Source: an uncultured Oscillospiraceae bacterium (lineage in GTDB: Bacteria; Bacillota; Clostridia; Oscillospirales; Oscillospiraceae). From it: a stretch of DNA of 49,369 bases. The number at the start of each line of letters is the position of its first letter. Within the stretch, counting starts at the first letter, position 1. The notes under the pieces were generated by a model that worked only from the letters and a program-made list of their open reading frames with translations, was not told the DNA's origin and searched no databases. Made by a program: the position numbers and the translations under genes. Of this stretch, positions 14,422-23,840 are shown piece by piece. The stretch covers positions 1 through 49,369 of the forward strand of contig CANQJZ010000013.1 of the NCBI GenBank assembly GCA_947624385.1. Reading direction: 5' to 3'.

Positions 14422-15876
14422 TCATTCCTCCGTGTAGGCAACGGCCTTGTCGAACAGGGCCTCCACGTCCTTGCCGGGGGCTTTGGTGGCCAGGGACACG
14501 ACGACTGCGGCCAGAAGGCCCGCGGCCGCGCCGGGGACGATCTCGTAAACGCCGGTGGAGGCCAGAAACGCCAGCCACAGGATGTCAACTGCCGCGCCCA
14601 CCACGATGCCGGCTACCGCGCCGGCAAAGGTGAAGCGCTTCCAGTAAAGGCTCAGCATGATGACCGGGCCGAAGGCCGCGCCGAACACGCCCCAGGCGTT
14701 GGACACCAGGCCCATGATGCTGCCCGCGTCCGGGTCAGCCGCCAGGACAAGGGCTATCAGCGCGATCGCGACCACCACCAGCCGGCCGGCCCAGAGCATC
14801 TCCCTGTCCCCCGCCTTGTTCTTGCGGAAAACGGGCTTGTACACGTCGCTGGCAAAGGCGGAGGCGGCCGCCAGAAGCTGGCTGTCCGCGGTGGACATGC
14901 TGGCCGCCAGAACGGCCGACAGCAAAATGCCGGAGATGACGCCGGGGAAGATGCGCCGGGTCATGGTGATGAACACCAGCTCCCCGCCGTTGATGGCCTC
15001 GTCGTAGCCCAGGAACATGCGGCCGATCACGCCCACCAGCGTGGCGAACAGCACGATCAGCACCGTCCAGGTGACGCCGATGGCGGCGGATTTTTTCAGG
15101 TCCTTCTGGCTCTTGAGACTCATGAACCGGATGATGATGTGGGGCATGCCGAAGTAGCCAATGCCCCAGCCCAGGCCGGAGACGATGTCCTGCCAGCTGG
15201 TGAAGGGGTTCATGTACCCCTCCGGCAGCGTGGAGGCCGCGCCGGCGTCCAGCATGGAGGCGGCGAAAATGGGGGCGATCAAAAGCGCGCCCAGCATCAA
15301 AAGCCCTTGGAAGAAGTCGGTCCAGCACACGGCGGAGAAGCCGCCCAGGAACGTGTACGCGATGATGATGAACGCCGCCAGGTACATGGCCGTGCTCTCC
15401 TTGATGCCCACAACGGTGCTGAACAGGGTACCGCAGGCCTTCACGCTGGAGGCGGCGTAGATCGTGTACGCCACAAGGAAGATGACGGCGCAGACGATCT
15501 GCAGGGCCTTGGACCTGGAGAGGAACCGACGGGTCAGGTACTGAGGGATGGTGATGGAGTCGTCCGCCACGATGGAGAATTTCCGCAGCCGTGGGGCCTC
15601 GAAGATCCAGCTCAGGGTATAGCCGATGGCCAGGCCGATGGGTATCCATGTCTGGCCCAGGCCAAGAGCGTAGATGCTGGTAGGCATGCCCATGAGCACC
15701 CAGGCGCTCATGTCGGACGCGCCGGCAGAAAGCGCCGTGACCCATGGGCCCATCTGACGGCCGCCCAGGAAATAGCCCTTCTCGCCGCCGGCCTTGTTCT
15801 TCACAAAGAACCACAGGCCGATGCCGATCATGAATGCCAGATACGCAATGAAGACGACTGTTTCGGAAACGTTCAC
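14422..15876 (-). CDS. putP: Sodium/proline symporter PutP (SSS family)
   Basis: A 484-residue sodium:solute symporter with about 13 membrane helices. It has the PutP-type N-terminus (LAFMIGIGLWFFVKNKAGGEKGYFLGGRQMGPWVTALSAGASDMSAW). The Na+ and proline site helices follow, including GMPTSIYALGLGQTWIPIGLAIG, and then FLGGFSAVCWTDFFQGLLML. It probably imports proline with Na+ at the cell membrane. GTG at 15876 is preferred because GAGGTG sits 6 bases upstream; a GTG three codons earlier has no good ribosome site. It lies downstream of the AGCS symporter on the same strand, with a GC hairpin between. Confidence 0.88.
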   Translation of the reverse strand: MNVSETVVFIAYLAFMIGIGLWFFVKNKAGGEKGYFLGGRQMGPWVTALSAGASDMSAWVLMGMPTSIYALGLGQTWIPIGLAIGYTLSWIFEAPRLRKFSIVADDSITIPQYLTRRFLSRSKALQIVCAVIFLVAYTIYAASSVKACGTLFSTVVGIKESTAMYLAAFIIIAYTFLGGFSAVCWTDFFQGLLMLGALLIAPIFAASMLDAGAASTLPEGYMNPFTSWQDIVSGLGWGIGYFGMPHIIIRFMSLKSQKDLKKSAAIGVTWTVLIVLFATLVGVIGRMFLGYDEAINGGELVFITMTRRIFPGVISGILLSAVLAASMSTADSQLLAAASAFASDVYKPVFRKNKAGDREMLWAGRLVVVAIALIALVLAADPDAGSIMGLVSNAWGVFGAAFGPVIMLSLYWKRFTFAGAVAGIVVGAAVDILWLAFLASTGVYEIVPGAAAGLLAAVVVSLATKAPGKDVEALFDKAVAYTEE

Positions 15877-15903
15877 ACCAAACACCTCGACTTACAAACG
15901 GCC

Positions 15904-15924
15904 GCCCCCGGACTCGCCGGGGGC
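15904..15924 (-). terminator. GC-rich hairpin between agcS and putP
   Basis: GCCCCCGG and CCGGGGGC form an 8-bp stem with a 5-base loop. On the minus strand it is followed by GGCCGTTTG, so the T-tract is poor; it may attenuate rather than stop transcription. Confidence 0.45.
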
Positions 15925-15973
15925 GGGTTGTGCTGTATGATATCAAACTTTATCGAATTAGTCAATTAATAAT

Positions 15974-17428
15974 TTATTTAAGTTTGTGCCCGTCGGAGAA
16001 ATATTCTTTGGTAGTCTTGATGATGACCCCGGACAGAGCCAGCAGCGCCACCAGGTTCGGGAAGGCCATCATGCCGTTCAGCGCGTCCGCCAGGTCCCAC
16101 ACCACGCCGATCTTCAGGGTCGCGCCCACGGGCAGCAGCACCAGGAAGACGATCTTGTAGAACACGCTCAGGCGGGTGCCCAGCTTTTTGCCGCACAGGT
16201 ACTCAAAGCAGCGGGAGCCGTACAGGGACCAGCTGATGATGGTGCTCAGGGCGAACAGGCTCAGGCCAACGGCGACTACAAGCGCGCCCAGCTTTCCGCC
16301 CACGATGGAGCCCATGGCGGCCTGGATGAGGGTGGCGTCGCCGTCCCCGCCCCAGGTGATGGCCAGGCCGTCGCCCAGGCGGCAGTAGCTGGTCAGCAGC
16401 ACCAGGGAAGTCATGGTGCAGATCACGATGGTGTCCATGAACACCTCGAAGATGCCGTACAGGCCCTGCTTGACGGGCTCGTTCTCGGAGGTGGCCGCGT
16501 GGGCCATGGGCGCGGAGCCCATGCCGGCCTCGTTGGAGAACACGCCGCGGCCGACGCCCTTCTGGATGGTGTCCATGATCATGATGCCGAACGCGCCGCC
16601 CAGCGCCGCCTCCGCGTTGAACGCGCCCTTGAAGATCATACCGAAGGTCTGGGGGATGAACTTTACGTTGGCGAAGATGACGATGAGAGAGAAGATGATG
16701 TAGATGACGGCCATGATGGGCACCAGCCGCTCGGTGACAGAACCGATGCGCTTGATGCCGCCGAAGAGCACCAGGCCCACAATGACGGCCACGACGATGC
16801 CGAAGATCAGGCTGGTCACGGGCACGGCCGCGCCGAACAGGACGACTGTATTGGCCGCGGCGTTACCGCCGAAGGCGTCGATGGCGCCGTTGATGGCGGT
16901 GGCAATGGAGTTGACCTGGGTCATGTTGCCGATGCCGAAGGCGGCCAAAGCGCCGAACAGGCAGAACAGCACGCCCAGCCAGGTCCAGTTTTTGCCCAGA
17001 CCGTTCTTGATGTAGTACATGGGGCCGCCGACCCAGTCGCCCTTGTCGTTGCGCTCACGGTACTTGACCGCCAGCAGGACCTCGGAGTACTTGGTACACA
17101 TCCCGAACAGGGCGCACAGCCACATCCAGAACACGGCGCCGGGTCCGCCGGCCACGATGGCGCCAGTGACGCCGGCGATGTTGCCGGTGCCCACGGTGGC
17201 GGCCAGAGCGGTGGTCACCGCCTGGAAGGGCGTGACCTCACCCTTGCCCGCCGTCTGCTTGGAGAACATCTTGCCGATGGTGTTCTTCATGGCGTAGCCA
17301 AATCTGCGGAACTGGGGGAAGCCCATCCGGACGCTCAGGTAGATGCCCGTACCGGCCAGCAGGACCAGCAGCACCGGGCCCCATACCCAGCCGTCCACCG
17401 ACTTGATGATGGCAGCGATCTTTTCCAT
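15974..17428 (-). CDS. Sodium:alanine/glycine symporter (AGCS family)
   Basis: A 484-residue AGCS carrier. Recognisable are GTGIYLSVRMGFPQFRRFGYAM, the GEVTPFQAVTTALAATVGTGNIAGV core that binds substrate and Na+, GGPGAVFWMWLCALFGM, GDWVGGPMYYIKNGLG and the late GRGVFSNEAGMGSAPMAHAA. Family members import alanine and/or glycine with Na+. A glycine riboswitch in the leader indicates that glycine is a real substrate here. The ATG at 17428 follows a short AAGGAGAG ribosome site. putP is downstream on the same strand. Family assignment is firm. Confidence 0.92.
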   Translation of the reverse strand: MEKIAAIIKSVDGWVWGPVLLVLLAGTGIYLSVRMGFPQFRRFGYAMKNTIGKMFSKQTAGKGEVTPFQAVTTALAATVGTGNIAGVTGAIVAGGPGAVFWMWLCALFGMCTKYSEVLLAVKYRERNDKGDWVGGPMYYIKNGLGKNWTWLGVLFCLFGALAAFGIGNMTQVNSIATAINGAIDAFGGNAAANTVVLFGAAVPVTSLIFGIVVAVIVGLVLFGGIKRIGSVTERLVPIMAVIYIIFSLIVIFANVKFIPQTFGMIFKGAFNAEAALGGAFGIMIMDTIQKGVGRGVFSNEAGMGSAPMAHAATSENEPVKQGLYGIFEVFMDTIVICTMTSLVLLTSYCRLGDGLAITWGGDGDATLIQAAMGSIVGGKLGALVVAVGLSLFALSTIISWSLYGSRCFEYLCGKKLGTRLSVFYKIVFLVLLPVGATLKIGVVWDLADALNGMMAFPNLVALLALSGVIIKTTKEYFSDGHKLK

Positions 17429-17555
17429 TTGTTACTCTCTCCTTACGTTACAGTTTAAATCTTTAACTGGTCAAAAACCATGGTTAAACAAAATGAGCTT
17501 ACCAAATGGTACGCTCAAGCAATCGGACAAATGCCCCCATTCCCGGCGGGCGTTC

Positions 17556-17645
17556 ATTCTGTCCTTTTGCCTGAGAGATTAAGCGCTTCGCGCCTTGCCC
17601 CTTCGGCCCCCGCGATCAGACGCGGGCTTCTCCAGAATCCCATCC
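17556..17645 (-). ncRNA. Glycine riboswitch, single aptamer, upstream of the AGCS gene
   Basis: Minus strand reads GGAGAAGCCCGCG, then GCCGAAGGGGCAAGGCGC, then AATCTCTCAGGCAAAAGGACAG, the conserved core of the glycine aptamer. Only one full aptamer is seen. Just upstream, AGCCGTCAGGACCG/CGGAACTGGCT can form a hairpin that may be the 'ghost' partner of singlet riboswitches. The 17429-17555 platform has no clear terminator, so control could be at translation. Known members upstream of symporters respond to glycine. Confidence 0.92.
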
Positions 17646-17723
17646 ACAGCCAGTTCCGATCAAACGGTCCTGACGGCTTCACATGGTTATATGAAATTAT
17701 TGTCCTTAATGTTTCTTATAATT

Positions 17724-17752
17724 AATATAAATGATTTGTGTCTATTTTTCAA
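17724..17752 (-). promoter_or_regulatory. Sigma-A promoter of the glycine riboswitch transcript
   Basis: Minus strand TTGAAA (17752-17747), 17-base spacer, TATATT (17729-17724). Transcription would begin about 70 bases before the aptamer, leaving room for the putative ghost hairpin. Confidence 0.6.
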
Positions 17753-17804
17753 CTATGGGTATTTGACATTTTATTGCGTTTGACCCCATGATCCTTGTGC
17801 AAAA

Positions 17805-18875
17805 TCACAACAAGTCCCTCTCCATCAGGGCCAGATCGGCCCGCAGACGGGCGTTTTCCGGCTCCATGGCCAGAGCCCGGCGGGCGCAGTTGACCGCCCA
17901 GGTCTTCTCCCCCTGCCGCCAGCAGGCGATGCTGAGAATGTCCCAGGGCAGCGCGCCCCACGCCTCCGGCTCGCTTAAGTAGGTCAGGTCCCGGCGGGTG
18001 ATATCCAGCGCACGGCGGCAATAGCGCTCGCACTCCCGCCAGCGCTCCTGTGCGTACATGAGCTTTGCCAGGTCCACCAGCGGCTCCCGCTGGTCCGGGG
18101 CCTCGAACGCCGCCCGCAGCAGCCACAGCTCCGCCGTCTCGTCCTCCCCCCTGGCCCGCAGACACCGGGCGATGAAGCGCATGGACGCGGCCCGTTCCGG
18201 CGGCCAGACAGCGCTGCGCATGGCCAGGTGGGCCTTGAGGGTCTCGATGGCGTCGTCCCACCGGCCGCGGAACATGTACTCCCGGCCCAGGTAATGGCGG
18301 TTCCGGTCGTCCTCCGGCGCTTCCGCCACGCTCAGCTCCAAAAGCCGCAGATAGTCACCCCGGCTCTTGGTGGGGTCCGGGTGGTGCTCCAGACGCATGC
18401 CCGGTACGTCGCAATATACCTTCGGGACGGTGTATGTGAGTATTTCATGCACCGGGTGGGTCCAGCGGCACACGCCGGGGCGGTGGACCTTCTCATAGAG
18501 AAACTTCACCCCGTCGGACCCGTCGGCGTTGAAGCTCCACACGTACTCGTACCGGGCCGTGGTGCAGCCGGGCCGCCAGGCCGCTTCCAGCGCCGCTCGC
18601 CAGCCGGGGGCCAAAACCTCGTCCAGGTCCGTGCATACCAGGATGTCGGCGTCGGGCGGTACCAGGTCCATGGAGGCGTTGCGGGCCGTGTCGAACCGCC
18701 AGGGGTCGAATACCCGGGTCTGCACGTGAGCGCCCAGCGACCGGAGCCGTTGGACGGTGCCGTCGGTGCTGCCCGTGTCCAGCACGTACACCCCGTCCGC
18801 CTCGGCCATTGAGGCCATCCAGCGGCCGGCGAACGCTTCCTCGTTTTTGCTTATGGCGTAGACATAGATCTTCAT
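17805..18875 (-). CDS. GT2 glycosyltransferase with C-terminal TPR-like repeats
   Basis: A 356-residue soluble protein. Residues 1-200 are a GT-A fold of the short family-2 type: IYVYAISKNEEAFAGRWMASM, VLDTGSTDGTVQRLRSLG, then the metal-binding LVCTDLDEVLAPGWR. Residues 205-356 are helical pairs resembling tetratricopeptide repeats (NRHYLGREYMFRGRWDDAIETLK, AELWLLRAAFEAPDQREPLVDLAKLMYAQERWRE, AVNCARRALAMEPENARLRADLALM). This two-part build is common in gut clostridia, where such enzymes glycosylate surface or other proteins. The acceptor is unknown. GGGAGG lies upstream of the ATG. It is 80 bases downstream of the ABC exporter and may be part of that transcript. Confidence 0.8.
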   Translation of the reverse strand: MKIYVYAISKNEEAFAGRWMASMAEADGVYVLDTGSTDGTVQRLRSLGAHVQTRVFDPWRFDTARNASMDLVPPDADILVCTDLDEVLAPGWRAALEAAWRPGCTTARYEYVWSFNADGSDGVKFLYEKVHRPGVCRWTHPVHEILTYTVPKVYCDVPGMRLEHHPDPTKSRGDYLRLLELSVAEAPEDDRNRHYLGREYMFRGRWDDAIETLKAHLAMRSAVWPPERAASMRFIARCLRARGEDETAELWLLRAAFEAPDQREPLVDLAKLMYAQERWRECERYCRRALDITRRDLTYLSEPEAWGALPWDILSIACWRQGEKTWAVNCARRALAMEPENARLRADLALMERDLL

Positions 18876-18955
18876 AGCACACCCTCCCGTATATTGTATG
18901 CGGGGGATGAAAAAGCCGCCCCTCCCGGTGGGAAAGGCGGCGGTATATTGCGCGT

Positions 18956-20848
18956 TCAGCCGGCGGAGAGCCGGGCGTTCTGGGTCTCGTACTGGAGCAT
19001 GTAGAGCTTGTAGTACCGGCCGTGCTGGTGCAAAAGCTGCTGGTGGGTGCCCTGCTCCAAGATCTCGCCGTGGTCCAGCAGGATGATGTTGTCCGCGTGC
19101 TGGATGGTGGAGAGACGATGGGCCACGATGAGCATGGTGCCGATGTTCTTCATCTTTTCCAGAGATTGCTGGATGAGTATCTCCGTCTCCGTGTCGATGT
19201 TGGCGGTGGCCTCGTCCAGGATCATGACCTCCGGCCGGTGCAGGACCGTGCGGGCAAAGGATAGAAGCTGGCGCTGGCCGGCGGAGAAGTTGTTGCCCCG
19301 CTCTAAAACCCGCTCGTCTAAATGCCCGTCCAGCTTCAGGATGAACCGGTCCGCGTTCACATAGCGGCAGGCCTGCCATATCTCCTCGTCGGTGAAGCTC
19401 TCTTCCCGCAGGACGATGTTGGAGCGAATGGTGCCAGAGAACAGAAATACGTCCTGGAGCATCTGGCCGAAGTGCTTACGCAGGGAGGCGATCTTGATGT
19501 GGCGGATGTCGATGCCGTCTATCAAAATCTGGCCCTTCTGGATGTCATAATTGCGGCAGATAAGGGACAATATGGTGCTCTTGCCGGAGCCGGTGGCGCC
19601 AACGAGAGCCACGGTCTGGCGGGCGTTCACATGGAAGCTGACGCCCTTCAGGACCCACTGGTCAGGCTCATAGGCGAACCACACGTCCTTAAATTCGATA
19701 TCGCCCTCGATGTGGTCCAGGTCGATGGCGTCCGGCTCGTCCGTAAGCTCCGGTTCCATGTCGAACACGGCGAATATTTTTTCCGCCGAGGCAAAGGCCG
19801 ATTGGAGCATGTTGAACTGCTCCGCCAGGGTCTGGATGGGGTCGAAGAACTTGGAGATGTAGAGGTAGAACGTGACCACGGTGCCGCTGGTGATGGTCTG
19901 GCCCAGAAAATGGGTGTCCCGGATATAGCCCCGGCCGCCTACGTAGAAAAGGCACAGCACGGAGGAGATGAACAGCATGTAGACCGTGGGGCGGAAGATG
20001 CCGAACACGTACATCTGCTGCTGGCGGGCCTTTTTCAGGGCGTTGCTCTTTTCCAGAAAATCGTTCATCTTGGCCTGTTCCCGGTTGAAGACCTGGGTTA
20101 TCTTGATGCCGGACAGGTTCTCGGACAGGTACGTGTTGATGTCGGTGGTGCAGTCTTTTACCCGGCGGAAGGCACGGCGGGTCAGCTTGCGGAAGATGAC
20201 CGTGAACAGCACGAGAAACGGCACAAAGCACAGCACCATCAGGGTAAAGGCGTAGTTCACCAGCAGCATGGCACCCAGCACGCCGAACAGGACAAAGACG
20301 TTGCGGATCATGTTCACAAGAATGTTGGTGAACATCATGCTGATGGCGTTGGTGTCGTTGGTCACGCGGGTCACCAGCTTGCCCACGGGGATGTTGTTCA
20401 GCTGGTCGTGGGAGAGGCTCTCGATGTGGGTGAAAAGGTCCTGGCGCAGGTTGGACAGTATCTTCTGCCCCACCTTTTGCAGGATGATGGATTCCAGATA
20501 GGTGCAGATCATGGACACGACCAGCAGCGCCGCATACACCGTCACCATGGTCCAGAGTTCCCGCAGGGGGAAGTCCGCCTTGATCAGTTCCTCGATGCGG
20601 CCCACCAGAATGGGCGATATGAGCGAGTAGGCGATGGAGGCCAGCATGATAAAGAGCACCAGCACGAACTGCTTCCAGTAGGGTTTGGCGTACTTGCTCA
20701 GGCGGCGCAGTATCTCCCCGTCGCGCATGTTCCGGTCCAGACTGAGCTGCTGCTTGCGGCGCTTGACCACGGTCCACAGGACGATGAACAGCACCGTGAA
20801 CACGCCGATGATGGCACCCATGATCAGGATGGGCAGGTATTCACGCAC
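18956..20848 (-). CDS. ABC exporter half-transporter, subunit with degenerate signature motif
   Basis: A 630-residue type IV exporter half. An extra N-terminal helix (IIGVFTVLFIVLWTVV) precedes the six-helix ABC membrane domain (about 60-350) and the nucleotide-binding domain. Walker A is GATGSGKST. Walker B ends in a normal catalytic Glu (MILDEATANID). The signature reads FSAGQRQ instead of LSGGQ. This complements its partner, whose Walker B lacks the Glu, so the pair has one active and one degenerate ATP site, as in BmrCD, LmrCD and TM287/288. GTG 20848 with GGAGG upstream is the likely start and overlaps the partner's stop by 8 bases. It probably exports drugs, peptides or lipids; no C39 peptidase domain. 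Confidence 0.88.
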   Translation of the reverse strand: MREYLPILIMGAIIGVFTVLFIVLWTVVKRRKQQLSLDRNMRDGEILRRLSKYAKPYWKQFVLVLFIMLASIAYSLISPILVGRIEELIKADFPLRELWTMVTVYAALLVVSMICTYLESIILQKVGQKILSNLRQDLFTHIESLSHDQLNNIPVGKLVTRVTNDTNAISMMFTNILVNMIRNVFVLFGVLGAMLLVNYAFTLMVLCFVPFLVLFTVIFRKLTRRAFRRVKDCTTDINTYLSENLSGIKITQVFNREQAKMNDFLEKSNALKKARQQQMYVFGIFRPTVYMLFISSVLCLFYVGGRGYIRDTHFLGQTITSGTVVTFYLYISKFFDPIQTLAEQFNMLQSAFASAEKIFAVFDMEPELTDEPDAIDLDHIEGDIEFKDVWFAYEPDQWVLKGVSFHVNARQTVALVGATGSGKSTILSLICRNYDIQKGQILIDGIDIRHIKIASLRKHFGQMLQDVFLFSGTIRSNIVLREESFTDEEIWQACRYVNADRFILKLDGHLDERVLERGNNFSAGQRQLLSFARTVLHRPEVMILDEATANIDTETEILIQQSLEKMKNIGTMLIVAHRLSTIQHADNIILLDHGEILEQGTHQQLLHQHGRYYKLYMLQYETQNARLSAG

Positions 20849-22622
20849 TGAGACCGCCTCCTTCCTCCTCCAGCTTTTGCAGCTGGACCATGTGGGCGTA
20901 GGCCGGGCAGGACGCCAGAAGCTGCTCATGGGTCCCCACGGCGGAGACCCGGCCGTCCTCCAGGTACACGATCTTGTCCAGCCGCTCGATGGTGGACACA
21001 CGGTGGGCGATGAGGATGGTGGTGCGGCCAGAGCGGGTGGCGGAGAGATTGGCCAGAATGGTCTTTTCCGTGTCCGTGTCCACGGCGGATACGGAGTCGT
21101 CCAAAATCAGGATGGGCGCGTCCTTCATCAGGGCACGGGCGATGGAGATGCGCTGCTTCTGTCCGCCGGAGACGGTCACGCCCCGCTCGCCCAGGACCGT
21201 CTCGTAGCCCAAGGGAAATTCCTGCACGTCCCCGTCCACGTCGGACAGTATGCCCGCGGCACGCACGCTCTCCGGGTCCGGGTCGTCCCGGGAAAAGCCG
21301 ATGTTCCGGGCGATGGTGTCGGAGAACAAAAAGTTGTCCTGGGGTACGTAGGCCACAGCCTCCCGCACGTCCCGGATATACACGTCGTTCACGTCGTGGC
21401 CGTCCACAAACACCGTGCCGTCAGGCACGTTGTAGGTGCGCAGCAGCAGGTCCACCAGCGTTGTCTTGCCCGCGCCGGTGCGGCCCACCAGACCCACGCT
21501 CTCCCCCGCACGGATGGTCACGGATACGTCGCTGAGAGCGTCGTACTCCCCGCCGGGGTAGCGGAAGGTCAGGTGGCGAAACTCGATATTGCCGGCTACA
21601 CGGTCCAAATGCTCCACGCCGGGCCGGTCCGCCACGTCCTGTTTGGCGTCCAGAAGCTCGGAAATGCGCTTCAGAGAGGCAGCTCCCCGGCTGGTCATGT
21701 CGATAAGCTCCGAAACGGCCATAATGGGCCAGACGGTGGCGTTGAAGTAGCCGATGAACTCCATGAGCTGGCCGGCGTTGAACACGTCCTGCCAGACAAG
21801 ATAGCCGCCGTAGCCCAATATGATGCAGATAACGCTCTCCACGAACAGCGTCACCAGAATGCGCAGCAGCACGGAAGCGCGGGTGAAGTCCACGTTGGCC
21901 TTCTCATTTTCCCGGTTCAGGGCCTTGAAGGCCAACAGCTCCTTGGCCTCCTTGACGAAGGCCTTGATGACCGCGATGCCGGAAAAGCTCTCCTGCGAAA
22001 AGTCGCTGAGCTTGGAAAAAGCCTCCTGGCGGATGTCCCACTTTTTCGTCATGTACTTGCCGATGAGGGCGCTGGAGGCCAGCAGGAGCAGCATGGGGAT
22101 CATGGCAAGGCCCGTCAAAAACCGGTCCATCCGCCACATGCGCCAGATCGCCATACCGCCCAGGGCCGCCGCGTCGAAGAACATCAAAAGGCCGTTGCCG
22201 TAGCAGTCCTGCACCGTGTCCAGGTCGTTGGTGAAAAGGCTCATCAGGTTGCCCACCTTGTTCACCTGGTAAAACTCCCGGGAAAGGTCCTTGGCGTGGT
22301 CGAACATCTGGTTGCGCAGACCGGCCTCCACCTTGATGGCCGCGCCGAAAAAGCAGATACGCCACAGAAACCGGCACAGGACCATCATCAGGATAACGCC
22401 CGTCATGGGCATGCAGATACGGTCCAGCAGGAAGTCCATGTCGAATGGCACGCGCACCCCGTCCACCAGCACCCAGCCGTCGTTGATGCCGTTGATGACC
22501 ATCTGGTAGAGATTGGGGATGACCAGCTGCAGATAGTCCACCAGCAGCAGCGACGCCAGACCCAGCAGCAGGCGGGCGGCATATTTGCCGTAGTATCGGT
22601 TGATGTATTTGCCCAGGATCAT
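20841..22622 (-). CDS. ABC exporter half-transporter, subunit with degenerate Walker B
   Basis: A 593-residue ABC half-exporter: six membrane helices (about 15-310), then an ATPase domain with Walker [10 protein letters not shown], signature VSGGQKQR, H-loop IAHRVST. Its Walker B is [11 protein letters not shown], with Asp in place of the catalytic Glu. It is translated first, from ATG 22622 behind AAGGAG, and overlaps the second subunit by 8 bases, so the two should assemble as a heterodimer. The degenerate site is built from its Walker motifs plus the SAGQ signature of the partner. Substrate unknown. Nothing around it hints at a bacteriocin locus beyond the distant Nif11-type peptides. Confidence 0.9.
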   Translation of the reverse strand: MILGKYINRYYGKYAARLLLGLASLLLVDYLQLVIPNLYQMVINGINDGWVLVDGVRVPFDMDFLLDRICMPMTGVILMMVLCRFLWRICFFGAAIKVEAGLRNQMFDHAKDLSREFYQVNKVGNLMSLFTNDLDTVQDCYGNGLLMFFDAAALGGMAIWRMWRMDRFLTGLAMIPMLLLLASSALIGKYMTKKWDIRQEAFSKLSDFSQESFSGIAVIKAFVKEAKELLAFKALNRENEKANVDFTRASVLLRILVTLFVESVICIILGYGGYLVWQDVFNAGQLMEFIGYFNATVWPIMAVSELIDMTSRGAASLKRISELLDAKQDVADRPGVEHLDRVAGNIEFRHLTFRYPGGEYDALSDVSVTIRAGESVGLVGRTGAGKTTLVDLLLRTYNVPDGTVFVDGHDVNDVYIRDVREAVAYVPQDNFLFSDTIARNIGFSRDDPDPESVRAAGILSDVDGDVQEFPLGYETVLGERGVTVSGGQKQRISIARALMKDAPILILDDSVSAVDTDTEKTILANLSATRSGRTTILIAHRVSTIERLDKIVYLEDGRVSAVGTHEQLLASCPAYAHMVQLQKLEEEGGGLSA

Positions 22623-22656
22623 ATATGTCTTCTCCTTATTGTCCGCAACGCGGGCA

Positions 22657-22685
22657 ATTATAGCATATCCACGACACAAAGACAA
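22657..22685 (-). promoter_or_regulatory. Promoter of the ABC exporter operon
   Basis: Minus strand TTGTCT (22685-22680), 17 bases, TATAAT (22662-22657) with a TG one base before it (extended -10). No MarR- or TetR-type operator palindrome is visible nearby. Confidence 0.7.
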
Positions 22686-22757
22686 TAGGGGCGCTGGAAA
22701 TTTCAGCGTCCCTCAATTCGATTTTCCAAATTTTATCCCGCTCAGCACTGATGGGGC

Positions 22758-22832
22758 CCCCACGCGGCACGCCTGTCGCGTGGGGAGAGGAGATGCCGCG
22801 AGCCACTCGAGCTTTGCCGCTTCGCGGCAAAG
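22758..22832. repeat. Two strong palindromes between degV and the ABC exporter promoter
   Basis: CCCCACGCG (22758-22766) pairs with CGCGTGGGG (22777-22785), and CTTTGCCGC-ttc-GCGGCAAAG spans 22812-22832. Neither has a T-tract, so they look like a repeat element rather than terminators. They fill the 22686-22842 gap, which has no gene. Confidence 0.55.
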
Positions 22833-22842
22833 GGAGACCTGG

Positions 22843-23712
22843 CTAGCGCGCATCGACGACCCTGCTGCAGGCGATGGCCATCGAACCCTTGCCGATGTGG
22901 CAGGACACGCTCAGAGATAGCGGGTCCAGCATTTCCAGCTCCATGTCCGGGAAACGCTGGCGTATCTGCTCCGCCCAGCCGGCGGCCTCCTCCCGGGTGC
23001 AGGTATACGCCGCCATCAGGTGGACCTTCTGCCCGGCGAAGCGCTCCCGGATGTCCTTTTCCATGGCGTCCAGCATCTTCAGCCGCGCCGCCTTCATGCC
23101 CCGGACCTTGGCAAAGGCGTCCAGCTTCTCCCCCTGGATGGTCAGCACGGGCTTGATGTTCAGCACGGAGCCCAATGCCGCGCCGGCGGGGGTCACACGG
23201 CCGCCTTTTTTGAGGTATTTCAGCGTGTCCACGGTGATGTAGATGCTCGATTCCAGCTTCTCCCGCATAAGTACGTCCACGATCGCCGGGGCGGTCATGC
23301 CCGCCCGCGCCATTTCCAGCGCGTCCAGCACCGCCTGTCGCTGGGTGATGGAAATGCGCTGGTTATCCACCACGTAGACACGGCCCTCGTAGGGCTCGTC
23401 CGCCGCCAGGGCCTCCGCCGTCTCACAGGAGGCGGACAGGCCGCTGGACATGGGGATATAGATCACCTGGTCGTAGTCTTTCAAAAGCTCGTCCCACAGG
23501 TCCGTCACGTCCCCGGGGGCGGGCTGGGAGGTGGAGATGTCCGCGTCCTGGTCCAGCTTTTCATAAAACTCCGCCTGGGTCAGGGTGATGTCCTCGAAGT
23601 AAAGCTCCCCGTTGATGAAAAACGGCATGGGCAGCACACGGATGCCCATATCACGGGCCATAGCCTGGGTGATGCCGCTGTTGCTGTCTGTCGCTACCGC
23701 TATCCGGCTCAT
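22843..23712 (-). CDS. DegV family fatty-acid-binding protein
   Basis: A 289-residue DegV protein. It begins SRIAVATDSNSGIT, with the family motifs ISTSQPAPGD, VIYIPMSSGLSASCETAEAL, YVVDNQRIS and LKYLKKGGRVT, ending SLSVSCHIGKGSMAIA. DegV (FakB-type) proteins bind a fatty acid in a deep cleft and, in bacteria with FakA, present it for phosphorylation. FakA is not in this window, so whether this copy serves the kinase is unknown. The gene stands alone, between palindromic repeats and the CDF exporter gene. The ribosome site (GGGGGACGAG) is weak. Confidence 0.9.
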   Translation of the reverse strand: MSRIAVATDSNSGITQAMARDMGIRVLPMPFFINGELYFEDITLTQAEFYEKLDQDADISTSQPAPGDVTDLWDELLKDYDQVIYIPMSSGLSASCETAEALAADEPYEGRVYVVDNQRISITQRQAVLDALEMARAGMTAPAIVDVLMREKLESSIYITVDTLKYLKKGGRVTPAGAALGSVLNIKPVLTIQGEKLDAFAKVRGMKAARLKMLDAMEKDIRERFAGQKVHLMAAYTCTREEAAGWAEQIRQRFPDMELEMLDPLSLSVSCHIGKGSMAIACSRVVDAR

Positions 23713-23840
23713 GATCTCGTCCCCCTGTGTAAAGCGCTGTTTTCTTTATTCTAGCAGAGAATAAAATTTCACGCAATCGTACAAGGCCACAAGCCCGTCC
23801 GTCAGGTCGGCGGTTTTTCTGGAAGATATGCCAAATTGTA

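Noticed and set aside
14122-15969. A 615-codon open frame on the plus strand opposite putP and the T-box leader
   Set aside because: It is the antisense of a clear SSS symporter in GC-rich DNA. Its protein is His/Gly/Gln-rich low complexity with no family resemblance and no ribosome site.
15986-17458. A 490-codon open frame opposite the AGCS symporter gene
   Set aside because: Same cause: GC-rich third positions keep the opposite strand open. Composition (Asp, Gly, His, Gln) is typical of antisense artefacts.
18876-19379. N-terminal extension of the GT2-TPR gene into the ABC exporter gene
   Set aside because: It reads the ABC gene out of frame. The real start at 18875 has a ribosome site and begins the GT-A fold.
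20841-22622. ABC exporter as the transporter for the Nif11-type peptides
   Set aside because: It lacks the N-terminal C39 peptidase domain needed to cut at GG, and lies 20 kb away.
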